A stretch of DNA of 64,000 nt from Sulfolobus acidocaldarius SUSAZ (GCA_000508305.1 CP006977.1:248001-312000); one strand, 5' to 3'. Shown: positions 46,314-54,421, counted from the first letter of the stretch. Numbers and translations are program-made. The notes: generated from the letters alone by a model not told the origin.

Positions 46314-46861
46314 GTTACGATAATATAATTAGAGAGTATACTAGGGCAATTAAATCAAATATCACAATGTATCATTGCGGTGGAGAGGAATTAATCAACT
46401 ATTTGAAGGATGTGATAGTAACTAGGGAATTAGAGGAGTGCCAAAAGCCTCTCATTAAGGTTCAAAAGGATAACAGAACGTACTTCACTTATTACGGTAT
46501 ACCTACTGCCAATGAGTTATGGCCCTTTTTAAATGCATTAGCAAGAATATCTAATAACATAGTCCAACTTGACCAAAAGGAGATTGAATTAGCCGAGAGC
46601 ATCAGGGGAAATATTAAATTATTTGTAACTCCAGATTGTACGAAATGTCCAATAACCGCAGAATTTCTTTACCAATTAGCTCAGGTTAATCCTAGTGTGA
46701 CCCTAGAGATCTTTGACGTAACTGAATATGAACATGAAAAGGAAAAATACAGGGTATTAAGTGTACCAAAAATTGTATTTAATGAGAGGACTGAGATTCC
46801 TGGAGGGTTTCCTAGTACTATCATCCTTAAGATGATGATAAAAGCTCTTGAGAAGACATGA
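46310..46861 (+). CDS. Thioredoxin-like protein with CxxC site
   Basis: 183 residues. The C-terminal half is a thioredoxin/glutaredoxin-like fold with the redox motif PDCTKCPITAEFLYQLA and the cis-Pro segment VLSVPKIVFNE. The N-terminal half resembles the inactive first domain of archaeal protein disulfide oxidoreductases, with a single Cys (MYHCGGEELINYL) and no CxxC. Last gene of the dsrE3A-lpd-unknown-trx operon, suggesting thiol chemistry with LbpA, DsrE or TusA. Confidence 0.78.
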   Translation: MSYDNIIREYTRAIKSNITMYHCGGEELINYLKDVIVTRELEECQKPLIKVQKDNRTYFTYYGIPTANELWPFLNALARISNNIVQLDQKEIELAESIRGNIKLFVTPDCTKCPITAEFLYQLAQVNPSVTLEIFDVTEYEHEKEKYRVLSVPKIVFNERTEIPGGFPSTIILKMMIKALEKT

Positions 46862-47198
46862 CCCTCACCCCAAAATCCGATGCCTTCTTTTTAACATCAT
46901 CGTTATCAGTTACAAGAAGGGCATTTAGCTCTACAGCAACCATTATTGCCTCGGACTCATAATCTGGTATACCTTCAATCTTAGGTGGTTTATGTGAGAA
47001 GGATCTCACTATTGCACCATTATCCAATGCAATGTCTATATTTAAATGATTCCTCAACGCAAAAGATACTCCTAAAGTAGTAATTATTAGTTTATTTTCC
47101 CTGCCAAGGGACTTAAGGATTTCCTCTAATTTCTGAAAAGAGCTAGGCGATATAACTACATACATATATACTGTATTCATTAAGTGGGTTTTATACAT
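46827..47198 (-). CDS. PIN-like domain protein
   Basis: 123 residues. The C-terminal half, IPDYESEAIMVAVELNALLVTDNDDVKKKA, has the acidic residues of a PIN-like fold (GluxxAla and Thr-Asp-Asn-Asp-Asp). Starts ATG 47198, with a GAGGTGGTG site a few bases upstream. It is the last gene of the leftward lipoate operon and overlaps the convergent thioredoxin gene by 35 nt. It may be an RNA-processing or toxin-like protein; role unknown. Confidence 0.6.
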   Translation of the reverse strand: MYKTHLMNTVYMYVVISPSSFQKLEEILKSLGRENKLIITTLGVSFALRNHLNIDIALDNGAIVRSFSHKPPKIEGIPDYESEAIMVAVELNALLVTDNDDVKKKASDFGVRVMSSQELLSSS

Positions 47199-47209
47199 TC
47201 ACCACCTCT

Positions 47210-48043
47210 TTAGTGATTAAAACCTTCAAGAACCACACTTCGCAAGTCTATTAGGTCTCCCTCTTTCATCTCTGTGGATGAAAAGAATCTAATATAGGGA
47301 TATCCTCCGTAAGATAGTACAACCTCCATGAACGCTTTCCCACAGATTGGTTTATTTTCCAAAACCTTGAAGGACGAATCAAATTCCCAATTTCTTATGA
47401 GCCCTCTCTTACCTTCAAAAATAACATAATTTTTCCTCCTCCTGTAGATTTCACCTAAACGTAGACCGAAAAGTGATATTGGTTCTTTATAACCACCTAT
47501 AAGACCACCGTAACAAGCATATGGAATACTAGCATTAAGTAGACCACCACAGCATCCCAATCCTCTAAATTTTCCTGCCTGGGCATAATCCTCTATCCTA
47601 ACGTCAAAGTAATCTCTAGTCTTAACCTTTATAATTCCTCTTAATGACTCCCTATACATACTTATTTTAGGGAAGGAAATTCTAACGCCCTCGATATGAG
47701 CATGAGGAAAATCTCCTCCTGTGTAAGGGGTTGAAATAAATTCACCTAAGGGTTGACCCTCTTTCACGTATTCTCCTTTTTCTGTGAAGGGTCTTATGTG
47801 AAGGACTTTAACCATGTTGCCATTGCTTTGCCTTATAAGTATCACGTAGTCATAGTCCACTTCAGCAAACCTGTTTGGTCTTCCAACTTTAATTTTCTCT
47901 GTCTCTATCACTTCTCCTTCCACAGGAGAATAGAAGGTGTGAAAATCTGGAGAAGAGATATCAATAGCTTTGGCTCTCACATGGGATGGAAAACCGCTAG
48001 AGAAAAAACTGACTAGTGAACCAGTAGGAATATACATGGACAT
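47210..48043 (-). CDS. M23/LytM-like protein lacking one zinc ligand, in the lipoate operon
   Basis: 277 residues. Residues about 24-120 follow the M23 pattern: KAIDISS with Asp28, YSPVEGEVIETEKI, YVILIRQSNG, KVLHIRPF, EYVKEGQPLGEF and HAHIEG (His114, His116). The first zinc ligand of M23 peptidases (His in HxGxD) is Ala24 here, so peptidase activity is doubtful. The C-terminal part is Cys-rich (GLGCCGGLL, YACYGG). No signal peptide. Its ATG follows the lipS2 stop directly. The fold also resembles lipoyl domains, so it could be a scaffold or carrier. Confidence 0.65.
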   Translation of the reverse strand: MSMYIPTGSLVSFFSSGFPSHVRAKAIDISSPDFHTFYSPVEGEVIETEKIKVGRPNRFAEVDYDYVILIRQSNGNMVKVLHIRPFTEKGEYVKEGQPLGEFISTPYTGGDFPHAHIEGVRISFPKISMYRESLRGIIKVKTRDYFDVRIEDYAQAGKFRGLGCCGGLLNASIPYACYGGLIGGYKEPISLFGLRLGEIYRRRKNYVIFEGKRGLIRNWEFDSSFKVLENKPICGKAFMEVVLSYGGYPYIRFFSSTEMKEGDLIDLRSVVLEGFNH

Positions 48044-49099
48044 CTAATTCAATAATTTTTTGATTAGGACCTCTAGCTTAGTTTGTTTTATTGCCTTTCT
48101 AGTGACTTCAAGATCAGGATATAGGGGGATATTCTTCAGTATACCACCAGGTCTTTCATTTGAGTAAGGTCTGTTACAACCTGGACAACCACTGGTCATA
48201 AATGCTGGAGCTAACTCCTCAACAGTGAGATCGCTAGGAATTTCTATATCCACTAGCTTACCCTCCTCATTAAATTTAAATGAGTCATATTTCACCAAAT
48301 CGTTCTCTATAAACCATCTGGAAACTTGCATCCTTCGATAAACGTCTATTGGTACTGGTTTTCTCTTTTCCATAGGAGTACCACTTTCAGGATAAAATGC
48401 GAATAGTGATATTTTGGCTCCTCTGGAATGGGCGTACCACATAAGACGTATAGCATCCCTTTCAGTTTCTCCTAAACCTACAATCAAGTGAATACCAGCA
48501 TTCTTCTTACCAAAAACCTCTACAGCCTCATCTATTGCCTGGATGTATCTATCCCATGAATGCATGCTTCTAGCCTGTTTCCCCCTAACTTGGTCAAAAA
48601 GTTCCTTATTAGCTGCATCGATTGCGACATCTATCATATTAGCTCCAGCCCTCCTCATTTCAATCATGTGCCTCTTATACGTATATGTTGCTGTAACTAA
48701 TTCTGATATCTGTAATTCTATTCCAGCTTCTCTAATTCTCCTTGTAATCTCTATGGCATCAGGAGAAGCTCTAGGATGAGCCAACTGACCTACACATATT
48801 CTTTGAAGACCGTATCTAATGTCACCTTGTCTATCCTTTATTCTCTTGATTACCTCATCTAAGGGTCTCAAAGGCCACTCTACCCTTATCAGTGTCTTAC
48901 ACTCTGGACCCTGTGCCACCTCCCTTGCTTGTCCACAGTAAGAGCAATTTGCCTTACAACCGTCTGGATAGTATTGGAGTAGGTTAATGGTTGTATTTAG
49001 CACGTTGTTAAAAAATACTCCAGGAGAGAATCCCAGAACTATGTCTGCACCGAAGCTTAATCTCACCCAATCAGGACTCGAAACTAAACGAAGAGTCAT
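48044..49099 (-). CDS. lipS2: LipS2-like lipoyl synthase subunit (radical SAM)
   Basis: About 351 residues from ATG 49099. Radical SAM motif CKANCSYCGQA in the N-terminal third; HLIVGLGETERDAIRLM and SLFAFYPESGTP follow; C-terminal CPGCNRPYSNERPGG marks the family. LipS1 and LipS2 together form the newer type of lipoyl synthase known from archaea and sulfur oxidisers. It overlaps lipS1 by ATGA, which in turn overlaps the ligase. Assignment of this copy as S2 and the neighbour as S1 is from memory of the pair and is less certain than the family. Confidence 0.8.
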   Translation of the reverse strand: MTLRLVSSPDWVRLSFGADIVLGFSPGVFFNNVLNTTINLLQYYPDGCKANCSYCGQAREVAQGPECKTLIRVEWPLRPLDEVIKRIKDRQGDIRYGLQRICVGQLAHPRASPDAIEITRRIREAGIELQISELVTATYTYKRHMIEMRRAGANMIDVAIDAANKELFDQVRGKQARSMHSWDRYIQAIDEAVEVFGKKNAGIHLIVGLGETERDAIRLMWYAHSRGAKISLFAFYPESGTPMEKRKPVPIDVYRRMQVSRWFIENDLVKYDSFKFNEEGKLVDIEIPSDLTVEELAPAFMTSGCPGCNRPYSNERPGGILKNIPLYPDLEVTRKAIKQTKLEVLIKKLLN

Positions 49100-50001
49100 G
49101 AAACACCACCTGAAATTATATCGAGAACAACATTGCCACAACAGGCATTACTAAGAAAAACTTTTCTCTTTAACATTGCATACTCATATGTTTCCTCTTC
49201 GGGGAATGCTATTGCATCTATATCGTAATCCACAGCAAATGTCTCCACCTTTACATAATCTTTACCTCGCGGTCTTGCACAGCCCAAATTTATTGGTATA
49301 TTGCTAAATGTATCCCTAGCAAATCTTAGGGCAGTTATGAGTTCCTCAGGAGATGGCTGGTTTCCATTGTATATGGGTGTGCCAATCAATGGCATTAACC
49401 CAACAATAATTATGGCGTCCGGTTCAACTTGTTTTAGTAATCTTATAGCCTCTAAATCACCTTTAATACCTTTTGTACTTAGACCAACTATGACATGGGG
49501 CACTATCTTAATTCCTGCCTGTTTAAGATATTTAAATGAGTTTAGATAATCGTCTACCGTAAATGGTTGCCTCAGAACTTCTTTAATAGTTGTGTTATCT
49601 GAGACCATATCAAGTAAAGCCACCTTAACACCAGCTTCCTTGAGTTTAACTGCTATATCTTGGCTCCTTACCACCCCGGTATGGGCTATGATTGTAAGCT
49701 TATCCGCGTACTTGGAAATAACGTGTCCGTACTTCCATAAAGGAACGTCTCCTCTGATAGTAGAGCCACCTGAGAGTATTATCCCCTTATCTCCTGATTT
49801 AACAGCTCTTTCTAGCTCCCTTATGAGCTTCTCTTCACTAGACCCGTCTATCATAGTCTCTAAAACCCTTCTACCACAATGTTTACAATTAAAGGCACAA
49901 TATTTACCTGTGACAGAAATGGACTTCCAGCCATCACTAGAAGAGATAAAATCAGTCTCATACCTTTTCAAATTAGGAGCATAAATAAACAATGGTCTCA
50001 T
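49096..50001 (-). CDS. lipS1: LipS1-like lipoyl synthase subunit (radical SAM)
   Basis: About 301 residues from ATG 50001, not the longer frame starting 50073, because ATG at 50001 sits in an ATGA overlap with the ligase. The cluster motif is CAFNCKHCGRR near residue 35, then LSGGSTIRGD, ALLDMVSD, PHVIVGLST, LMPLIGTP, LGCARPRGKD and a C-terminal NACCG with two further cysteines. Works with LipS2 to insert sulfur into octanoyl-LbpA. Part of the operon sLpl-lipS1-lipS2-M23-like-PIN. Confidence 0.8.
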   Translation of the reverse strand: MRPLFIYAPNLKRYETDFISSSDGWKSISVTGKYCAFNCKHCGRRVLETMIDGSSEEKLIRELERAVKSGDKGIILSGGSTIRGDVPLWKYGHVISKYADKLTIIAHTGVVRSQDIAVKLKEAGVKVALLDMVSDNTTIKEVLRQPFTVDDYLNSFKYLKQAGIKIVPHVIVGLSTKGIKGDLEAIRLLKQVEPDAIIIVGLMPLIGTPIYNGNQPSPEELITALRFARDTFSNIPINLGCARPRGKDYVKVETFAVDYDIDAIAFPEEETYEYAMLKRKVFLSNACCGNVVLDIISGGVS

Positions 50002-51032
50002 TTTAACGCCTCCTTCATTAAGTTTATTAGATCTTCCTGTGTTATTCCCAATATCTTTACATTCTTGTACCATTCCTTGATCTCATTATCTATATCCTCT
50101 ACTCTACTCCATTTCAGCCTTGCCTCTAAGTCATAAATTGCAGTCCTAGGTTCCACAAAGAAGTCTCCTGTAATAAGCACAGACTGAACTAGGTTCTCTC
50201 CAGCCAATTTAATCTGTACTTTTATCAGCCCTCCAGGGAGCTTCCTTTCTAAATACTTAATGTTATCGCCCTCTAACGGCTTTCTCATACCGAATATCCA
50301 CTCAGGGGATGAGTACTTTCTTGCAAGTCTATTTATGGTCTCAGTTTCTTCCTTATGGTAAACGGATTCCTTTAGTTCAACTCCCAAGGCTTCAGAAAAT
50401 CCCTCCTTGGCTATTTTTATTAAGTCCAGCATATCTATACTAGAAGCTAACTCCTTGTTAATCCATGTTAATCTGTCCTTAAAGTCCTTAGACAGTTTAT
50501 CCTTTAATTTCTCAGATGTCAACTTAAGTACTGATACCATTGCGTCGACATCGAAGTCTAAGAGAATTGTTCCTGTAACACCCATGTATCTTCCCTCTGA
50601 GAAAGCACCTATTCCAGATATTTTTCTCCCTTTGATTTCCACATCATTTTTTGGTCTGAAATTTGCATTTATACCTAATTTTCCCAGTGTCCTTACCACA
50701 CACTCTGCACCTAATCTCATGGCATTATCCGGAGTCTCGCCTAGTAGACTCTTGTCTGCATAAATTTCCCATCCTAGTTGCCATGGTCCCATTATTATAG
50801 TTCCGCCTCCTGTAGGTCTCCTACCAACATCCCAATTCTTACGACGCACTTCCTCTAGATTCACCTCCTGCTCGACTGTTTGATGGTATCCTATGAGGAC
50901 AGCTGGAGGGTCAAATATAACGAACCTAAGCACAGGACTACTTCCAGAGGCTACCGATAACAGAAGTGCTTCCTCGCCTGCAAGAATATAGTCTTGACTA
51001 TTTCTTTCCACAATAAATCTGAATTCTCTCAT
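49998..51032 (-). CDS. sHdr-linked lipoate-protein ligase, LplA-LplB fused
   Basis: 344 residues, with catalytic domain and C-terminal LplB-like accessory domain in one chain: GRRPTGGGTIIMGP, catalytic Lys in IKGRKISGIGAF, then LPGGLIKVQIKLAG and SVLITGDFFVEP. Dedicated ligases of this type (sLpl) charge LbpA in sulfur oxidisers. First gene of the leftward lipoate operon, coupled to lipS1 by ATGA, and with a TATA box 26 nt before the ATG. Confidence 0.85.
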   Translation of the reverse strand: MREFRFIVERNSQDYILAGEEALLLSVASGSSPVLRFVIFDPPAVLIGYHQTVEQEVNLEEVRRKNWDVGRRPTGGGTIIMGPWQLGWEIYADKSLLGETPDNAMRLGAECVVRTLGKLGINANFRPKNDVEIKGRKISGIGAFSEGRYMGVTGTILLDFDVDAMVSVLKLTSEKLKDKLSKDFKDRLTWINKELASSIDMLDLIKIAKEGFSEALGVELKESVYHKEETETINRLARKYSSPEWIFGMRKPLEGDNIKYLERKLPGGLIKVQIKLAGENLVQSVLITGDFFVEPRTAIYDLEARLKWSRVEDIDNEIKEWYKNVKILGITQEDLINLMKEALK

Positions 51033-51053
51033 TAATATTTGCTTTAGTTTAGT

Positions 51054-51062
51054 AAATATAAA
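51054..51062 (-). promoter_or_regulatory. TATA box of the lipoate ligase-lipS1-lipS2 operon
   Basis: Minus-strand TTTATATTT, centred 26 nt before the ATG at 51032, fits a leaderless transcript. Confidence 0.5.
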
Positions 51063-51153
51063 AATCTATCCTTAAAATCTTTTCAAAAGAAAAAGTAAGT
51101 TGTAAGAAATTATTAAGTTTTTAAGAAATGTGGTTTTACACCAAGTTCAGGTG

Positions 51154-51163
51154 AAATTATAAG
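51154..51163 (+). promoter_or_regulatory. TATA box of the YHS-like small gene
   Basis: AAATTATAAG is centred 28 nt before the ATG at 51186, supporting that short ORF as a gene. Confidence 0.5.
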
Positions 51164-51185
51164 GGAAATTTGAGATAAAAATAGC

Positions 51186-51353
51186 ATGAAAGTAGTTTGC
51201 GCGGTATGTAACAGGCTTTTTGAAGCTGAATGCACACCATATAGACAATCTCACCAAGAAGTTTTATACTATTTTGATACTGAAATATGTATGTTAGCGT
51301 TTCTAAAGGAACCAGAGAGATTTGTGTATAAGTGCAGAAAAGAGGAAACCTAG
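51186..51353 (+). CDS. YHS/TRASH-like small metal-binding protein
   Basis: 55 residues, too short for routine ORF lists. VVCAVCNRLFEAEC gives a CxxC pair, and VLYYFDTEICMLAFLKEPERF matches the YHS/TRASH pattern of YYFDT-x-C-x-F-x-P. Such domains bind metals such as copper or iron. It lies in the 350-base gap between the ligase operon and the next gene, with its own TATA box. It could be a metal sensor or a metal-supply protein; nothing decides. Confidence 0.65.
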   Translation: MKVVCAVCNRLFEAECTPYRQSHQEVLYYFDTEICMLAFLKEPERFVYKCRKEET

Positions 51354-51383
51354 TAAAAATCAAAGATACCTTACGGTCATAGA

Positions 51384-51734
51384 TCAGTACCATAAACCCC
51401 TTTTCATACTATCCAACTTTGTATAAAGGGCTATCTGAAGATACCTAAATACCTCAATTGTAAATTTAACTGCAATGTCTTCGTCATAAGAATTTAATTT
51501 AGAAATGAGCTCTGTTATCATTCTATTCATATCGTTCATAGTGGTCTTCTCCATCTCGTATTGGTTCAACTGAAGAATCTCAAGTATTTCGCTTTTAGTC
51601 TTAGCTTGTTTTAACCTTTGATATATCTTGATTACAACTCCCTCCTTCTCTTTTCCAAACAGAGCGTCTTGAGGATTCCTGAGCCATCTAGCATAGGTAG
51701 CTGCTAACTTCTTTGCCTCATTCTCTATAGACAT
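51384..51734 (-). CDS. Unknown helical protein of the lbpA region
   Basis: 116 residues, almost all helical by composition: EAKKLAATYARWLRNPQDAL, YQRLKQAKTKSEILEIL, VKFTIEVFRYLQIALYTKL. No cysteine, no signal peptide, no family known to me. It follows the HAD-like gene on the same strand by 19 nt, so the pair is probably an operon. Confidence 0.55.
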   Translation of the reverse strand: MSIENEAKKLAATYARWLRNPQDALFGKEKEGVVIKIYQRLKQAKTKSEILEILQLNQYEMEKTTMNDMNRMITELISKLNSYDEDIAVKFTIEVFRYLQIALYTKLDSMKRGLWY

Positions 51735-51753
51735 GATTTTAATTTCATCATAG

Positions 51754-52248
51754 TTAGATAAAAATTTTCAATCTCTTCAGTGAACCTAGTGCACTTAGCA
51801 AGTCATTTGACATAATAAAAGGGGAATACTTAGAGCAATCATAGTATCTATTCACACAAACTACTTTTATCCTTGAGTCAAAAAATCTGGCTGAAAGTAA
51901 ATCTAGGGGCGAAGAACCAATAATGACGACGTCTAGGGGATCCCATTCAGTTATTTTAAATAAGATCTCAACAGGCTCCTTTGAGGGCTTCGTTCTTCCG
52001 GTATTCGAAACTACATACAATGGGCTTACATTTATTCTCTTGAGCAGTTGATTTGTCGTGACAGGATCGTAGGGGGATAAGACTGCAAGCTTATCCTTAA
52101 CTTGTTCGTACAATTTATGCCAGTCCTCGTGTACCTCATAAGTTATAGGTAAACTCTTGATATTTTCTCCCTTGTAGAGTTTGTATAGTTGATTTGTCAA
52201 GTCGATCTTCAGTATCACGCCGTCTAACCAAACTGCAAAATGCACCAT
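51754..52248 (-). CDS. HAD-like protein with degraded nucleophile motif
   Basis: 164 residues. The pattern is of a small HAD protein: AVWLDGVIL at the N-terminus where DxDGVL is normal, VVSNTGRTKPSKEP with the Lys, and PLDVVIIGSSPLDLLSARFF. The first Asp nucleophile is replaced (Trp-Leu-Asp instead of Asp-x-Asp), so phosphatase activity may be lost. Divergent from lbpA with a shared AT-rich promoter of 39 nt. Could be a regulatory or scaffolding protein for the lipoate cluster. Confidence 0.6.
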   Translation of the reverse strand: MVHFAVWLDGVILKIDLTNQLYKLYKGENIKSLPITYEVHEDWHKLYEQVKDKLAVLSPYDPVTTNQLLKRINVSPLYVVSNTGRTKPSKEPVEILFKITEWDPLDVVIIGSSPLDLLSARFFDSRIKVVCVNRYYDCSKYSPFIMSNDLLSALGSLKRLKIFI

Positions 52249-52255
52249 AGCTAGG

Positions 52256-52264
52256 TTTATAAAT
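52256..52264 (+). promoter_or_regulatory. TATA box of the first lbpA gene
   Basis: TTTATAAAT, centred 28 nt before the ATG at 52288, in a 39-nt divergent promoter with the HAD-like gene. Confidence 0.5.
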
Positions 52265-52287
52265 TATTTTTATGATTTAAAAAGTGT

Positions 52288-52728
52288 ATGAAAATTTCAT
52301 TTTTCAATTTCCCAGACGATCTATTGTATGAACCTGAAAGACATGTGTGGATTAAGGTCGAGGAAAATAAGGTTGTAAGTGTGGGCATGACCGATCTAGG
52401 GCAGTACCTTGCAGGAAAGATATTCCAAGTGTCTGTGCCTAGAAGGCTAGGAGAAAGGGTCAACAATAGAACTATACTGTTCTCAGTAGAAAGCGCAAAG
52501 TGGATAGGAAAAATAAGATTGCAAATAGAAGGTGAGGTGGTAGATATTAATGAACGGGTTATAAAAAACCCATCCATAATTAATGAAGATCCGTATGGAA
52601 GTTGGATTGTCAAAGTTTCAGTTACTGACGTAGATCTTGTTAAGAGAGTGTTTAAGAACATACAAGATTGTAGAAACCAATTTGAGGAGGAAGCAAATAG
52701 GATTGTATCATGGAAAAATAGTTCCTGA
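52288..52728 (+). CDS. lbpA: Lipoate-binding protein, GcvH-like (first copy)
   Basis: 146 residues, GcvH fold: HVWIKVEENKVVSVGMTDLG, VPRRLGERV, and FSVESAKWIGKI with Lys71 as the expected lipoylated residue; VVDINERVIKNPSIINEDPYG follows. Trp after the Lys replaces the usual Ala of glycine-cleavage H protein. Residues 120-146 form a helical tail with one Cys. In sulfur oxidisers LbpA's lipoyl arm is needed for sHdr function. Not part of a glycine-cleavage system, of which no genes are seen. A second lbpA follows 147 nt later with its own TATA box. Confidence 0.87.
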   Translation: MKISFFNFPDDLLYEPERHVWIKVEENKVVSVGMTDLGQYLAGKIFQVSVPRRLGERVNNRTILFSVESAKWIGKIRLQIEGEVVDINERVIKNPSIINEDPYGSWIVKVSVTDVDLVKRVFKNIQDCRNQFEEEANRIVSWKNSS

Positions 52729-52841
52729 AGAGTGCCCTCAGATTCCCTTTAGGTTAGCCGGTAGAATACAGATTTATGTTGATGCAGATAATATAATAAA
52801 ATAAAAAAGCCATTCATATTTTCTTTAAGGTAAATTTTATT

Positions 52842-52850
52842 TATTTAAAT
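52842..52850 (+). promoter_or_regulatory. TATA box of the second lbpA gene
   Basis: TATTTAAAT is about 28 nt before the ATG at 52875. Confidence 0.4.
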
Positions 52851-52874
52851 TTAGAGATATAGTATAGACCTATT

Positions 52875-53324
52875 ATGGTAGTAGAAGCTAATTGTGAAAT
52901 CCCAGAAAACCTATACTATTATATTGATGGAAAGAACACGGTGTGGGTGAAAATAGAGGGAAGTGATATTGCGGTAGTTGGTATAACGGATTTAGCACAA
53001 ACCATGGCAGGGAAAATTGTGAAGATAAGGATAAAGAAGAAAGGTATAAAAGTAGAGAAGGGAAGACCTGTAGCAACTCTAGAGAGCGGAAAATGGGCGG
53101 GACCAGTGCCTGCACCAGTTTCCGGTGAGGTAGTGGATTCCAACTCAGAAGTTGAAAAAAGTCCTGTAATCTTAAATAGAGATCCATATGGTCAAGGATG
53201 GATTGCAAAAATTAAAATTAGTAACCAGGAGGAAGTTAAGCAACTATTAACAGGACAGCAAGCTATCCAAAAACTCAAGGAAATCATAACCTCAGAGAAA
53301 TTAACATGTAAGAGGCTACAGTGA
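52875..53324 (+). CDS. lbpA: Lipoate-binding protein, GcvH-like (second copy)
   Basis: 149 residues. VWVKIEGSDIAVVGITDLAQ, ATLESGKWAGPVPAPVSG with Lys73 as the expected lipoylated residue, and SPVILNRDPYGQGWIAKIKI. Closer to canonical GcvH than the first copy and with the same Lys-Trp pair. It overlaps the second ligase gene by four nt, which argues that this ligase charges LbpA. Confidence 0.88.
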   Translation: MVVEANCEIPENLYYYIDGKNTVWVKIEGSDIAVVGITDLAQTMAGKIVKIRIKKKGIKVEKGRPVATLESGKWAGPVPAPVSGEVVDSNSEVEKSPVILNRDPYGQGWIAKIKISNQEEVKQLLTGQQAIQKLKEIITSEKLTCKRLQ

Positions 53325-54421
53325 TGGGAGACTGGAGATATGTCTCCTTACCTCCTCAAGACGGCTATCATATGATAACTTCGTTTGTTGCTGTAGCAGA
53401 TTACGTTAACAAGAACGGGAAAAATACCTTAATGACTTTTTATGCCAGGACTCCATTCATCAACGTTGGTGTGCATCAAGAGGTCTGGTTGGAAGTAGAT
53501 CTTGAGTGCGCTAAGCAGAATAACATTACTGTTGTAAGAAGAGACATAGGTGGTGGAACGGTAGTAATTACCCCAGGTGAGCATGATTATTTCATAGTAG
53601 TTAGAGCTGAAGAAGTTCCAAGAAATCCCCCTCAGTTATATGAGAAATTCTTAACACCAGTGGTTAACGTCCTGAAATCCTATGGTCTTAACGCAAACTT
53701 AAGGGATCAGGATATAGTAGTAAACGGAAAGAAAATAAGTGGTAATGGTGCATCAACGTTTAGCAATGCAGTGGTCATAACGGGAAATATCCTTTTTCAG
53801 TTAGATGTGGATACCATGACAAGATGCATAAAAGTACCATCAGAGAAGTTCAGAGATAAAATGGCAAAGGACATAAGGGATTGGTTAACGTCCCTAGAGC
53901 GAGAGCTAGGATATGTACCCCCAAGGGAGGAAATTGAAAAGAAATTGAAGGATGAATTTGAGAGGTCATTAGGCATAAAATTTGAGGACTCAAGGTTAAG
54001 TAGGGAAGAGATTGAATTGTGGGAATCATTAGCTATAGAAAAAGCTAATGAAGAATGGATCTACTATAAGGACAATAGACATCCTGATTTACATTTAGAG
54101 AGATGTGTTAAAATCTCTTCATCTGTTGCAATTTGTCACATTGATTATAAAGCCAGAAAATTGTTGAGGATAACTATGAGAATAGTGGAAAAAAGGGTTG
54201 ATGAGATATCTATATCAGGAGACTTCTTTGTCATGAATCCTAAGAACTTTCTAGAGAAACTAGAGGAGAGTCTGAAAGGAGTAGAGGTCAATAATATTAA
54301 CAGTGTGGTGCGGAGAATGTTTGAAACTGAAAAACCTGTTATATTTGGATTTTCAGAAAAAGACTTAATCAATGCTATACAAGAAATACTCAACAAACCT
54401 GAAGTTCAAGAAGTCATTTAG
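53321..54421 (+). CDS. Second sHdr-linked lipoate-protein ligase, LplA-LplB fused
   Basis: 366 residues with RRDIGGGTVVITPGE, catalytic Lys in VNGKKISGNGAST, then KDIRDWLTSLE and a C-terminal accessory domain ending SISGDFFVMNPKNF. The related ligase at 49998 shares the layout and the ISGDFFV signature of the C-terminal domain. Start is GTG 53321 or ATG 53324, overlapping the lbpA stop. Having two such ligases within 5 kb may mean each serves one LbpA, or one uses octanoate. Confidence 0.83.
   Translation: MMGDWRYVSLPPQDGYHMITSFVAVADYVNKNGKNTLMTFYARTPFINVGVHQEVWLEVDLECAKQNNITVVRRDIGGGTVVITPGEHDYFIVVRAEEVPRNPPQLYEKFLTPVVNVLKSYGLNANLRDQDIVVNGKKISGNGASTFSNAVVITGNILFQLDVDTMTRCIKVPSEKFRDKMAKDIRDWLTSLERELGYVPPREEIEKKLKDEFERSLGIKFEDSRLSREEIELWESLAIEKANEEWIYYKDNRHPDLHLERCVKISSSVAICHIDYKARKLLRITMRIVEKRVDEISISGDFFVMNPKNFLEKLEESLKGVEVNNINSVVRRMFETEKPVIFGFSEKDLINAIQEILNKPEVQEVI

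Noticed and set aside
49879-50136. Long plus-strand ORFs opposite lipS1 and the ligase
   Set aside because: They are shadows of well-supported minus-strand radical SAM and ligase genes. The same holds for the many other ORFs opposite real genes.
52288-53324. Glycine cleavage H proteins
   Set aside because: No GcvT or GcvP genes nearby, and the lipoyl Lys is followed by Trp in both; LbpA fits better.
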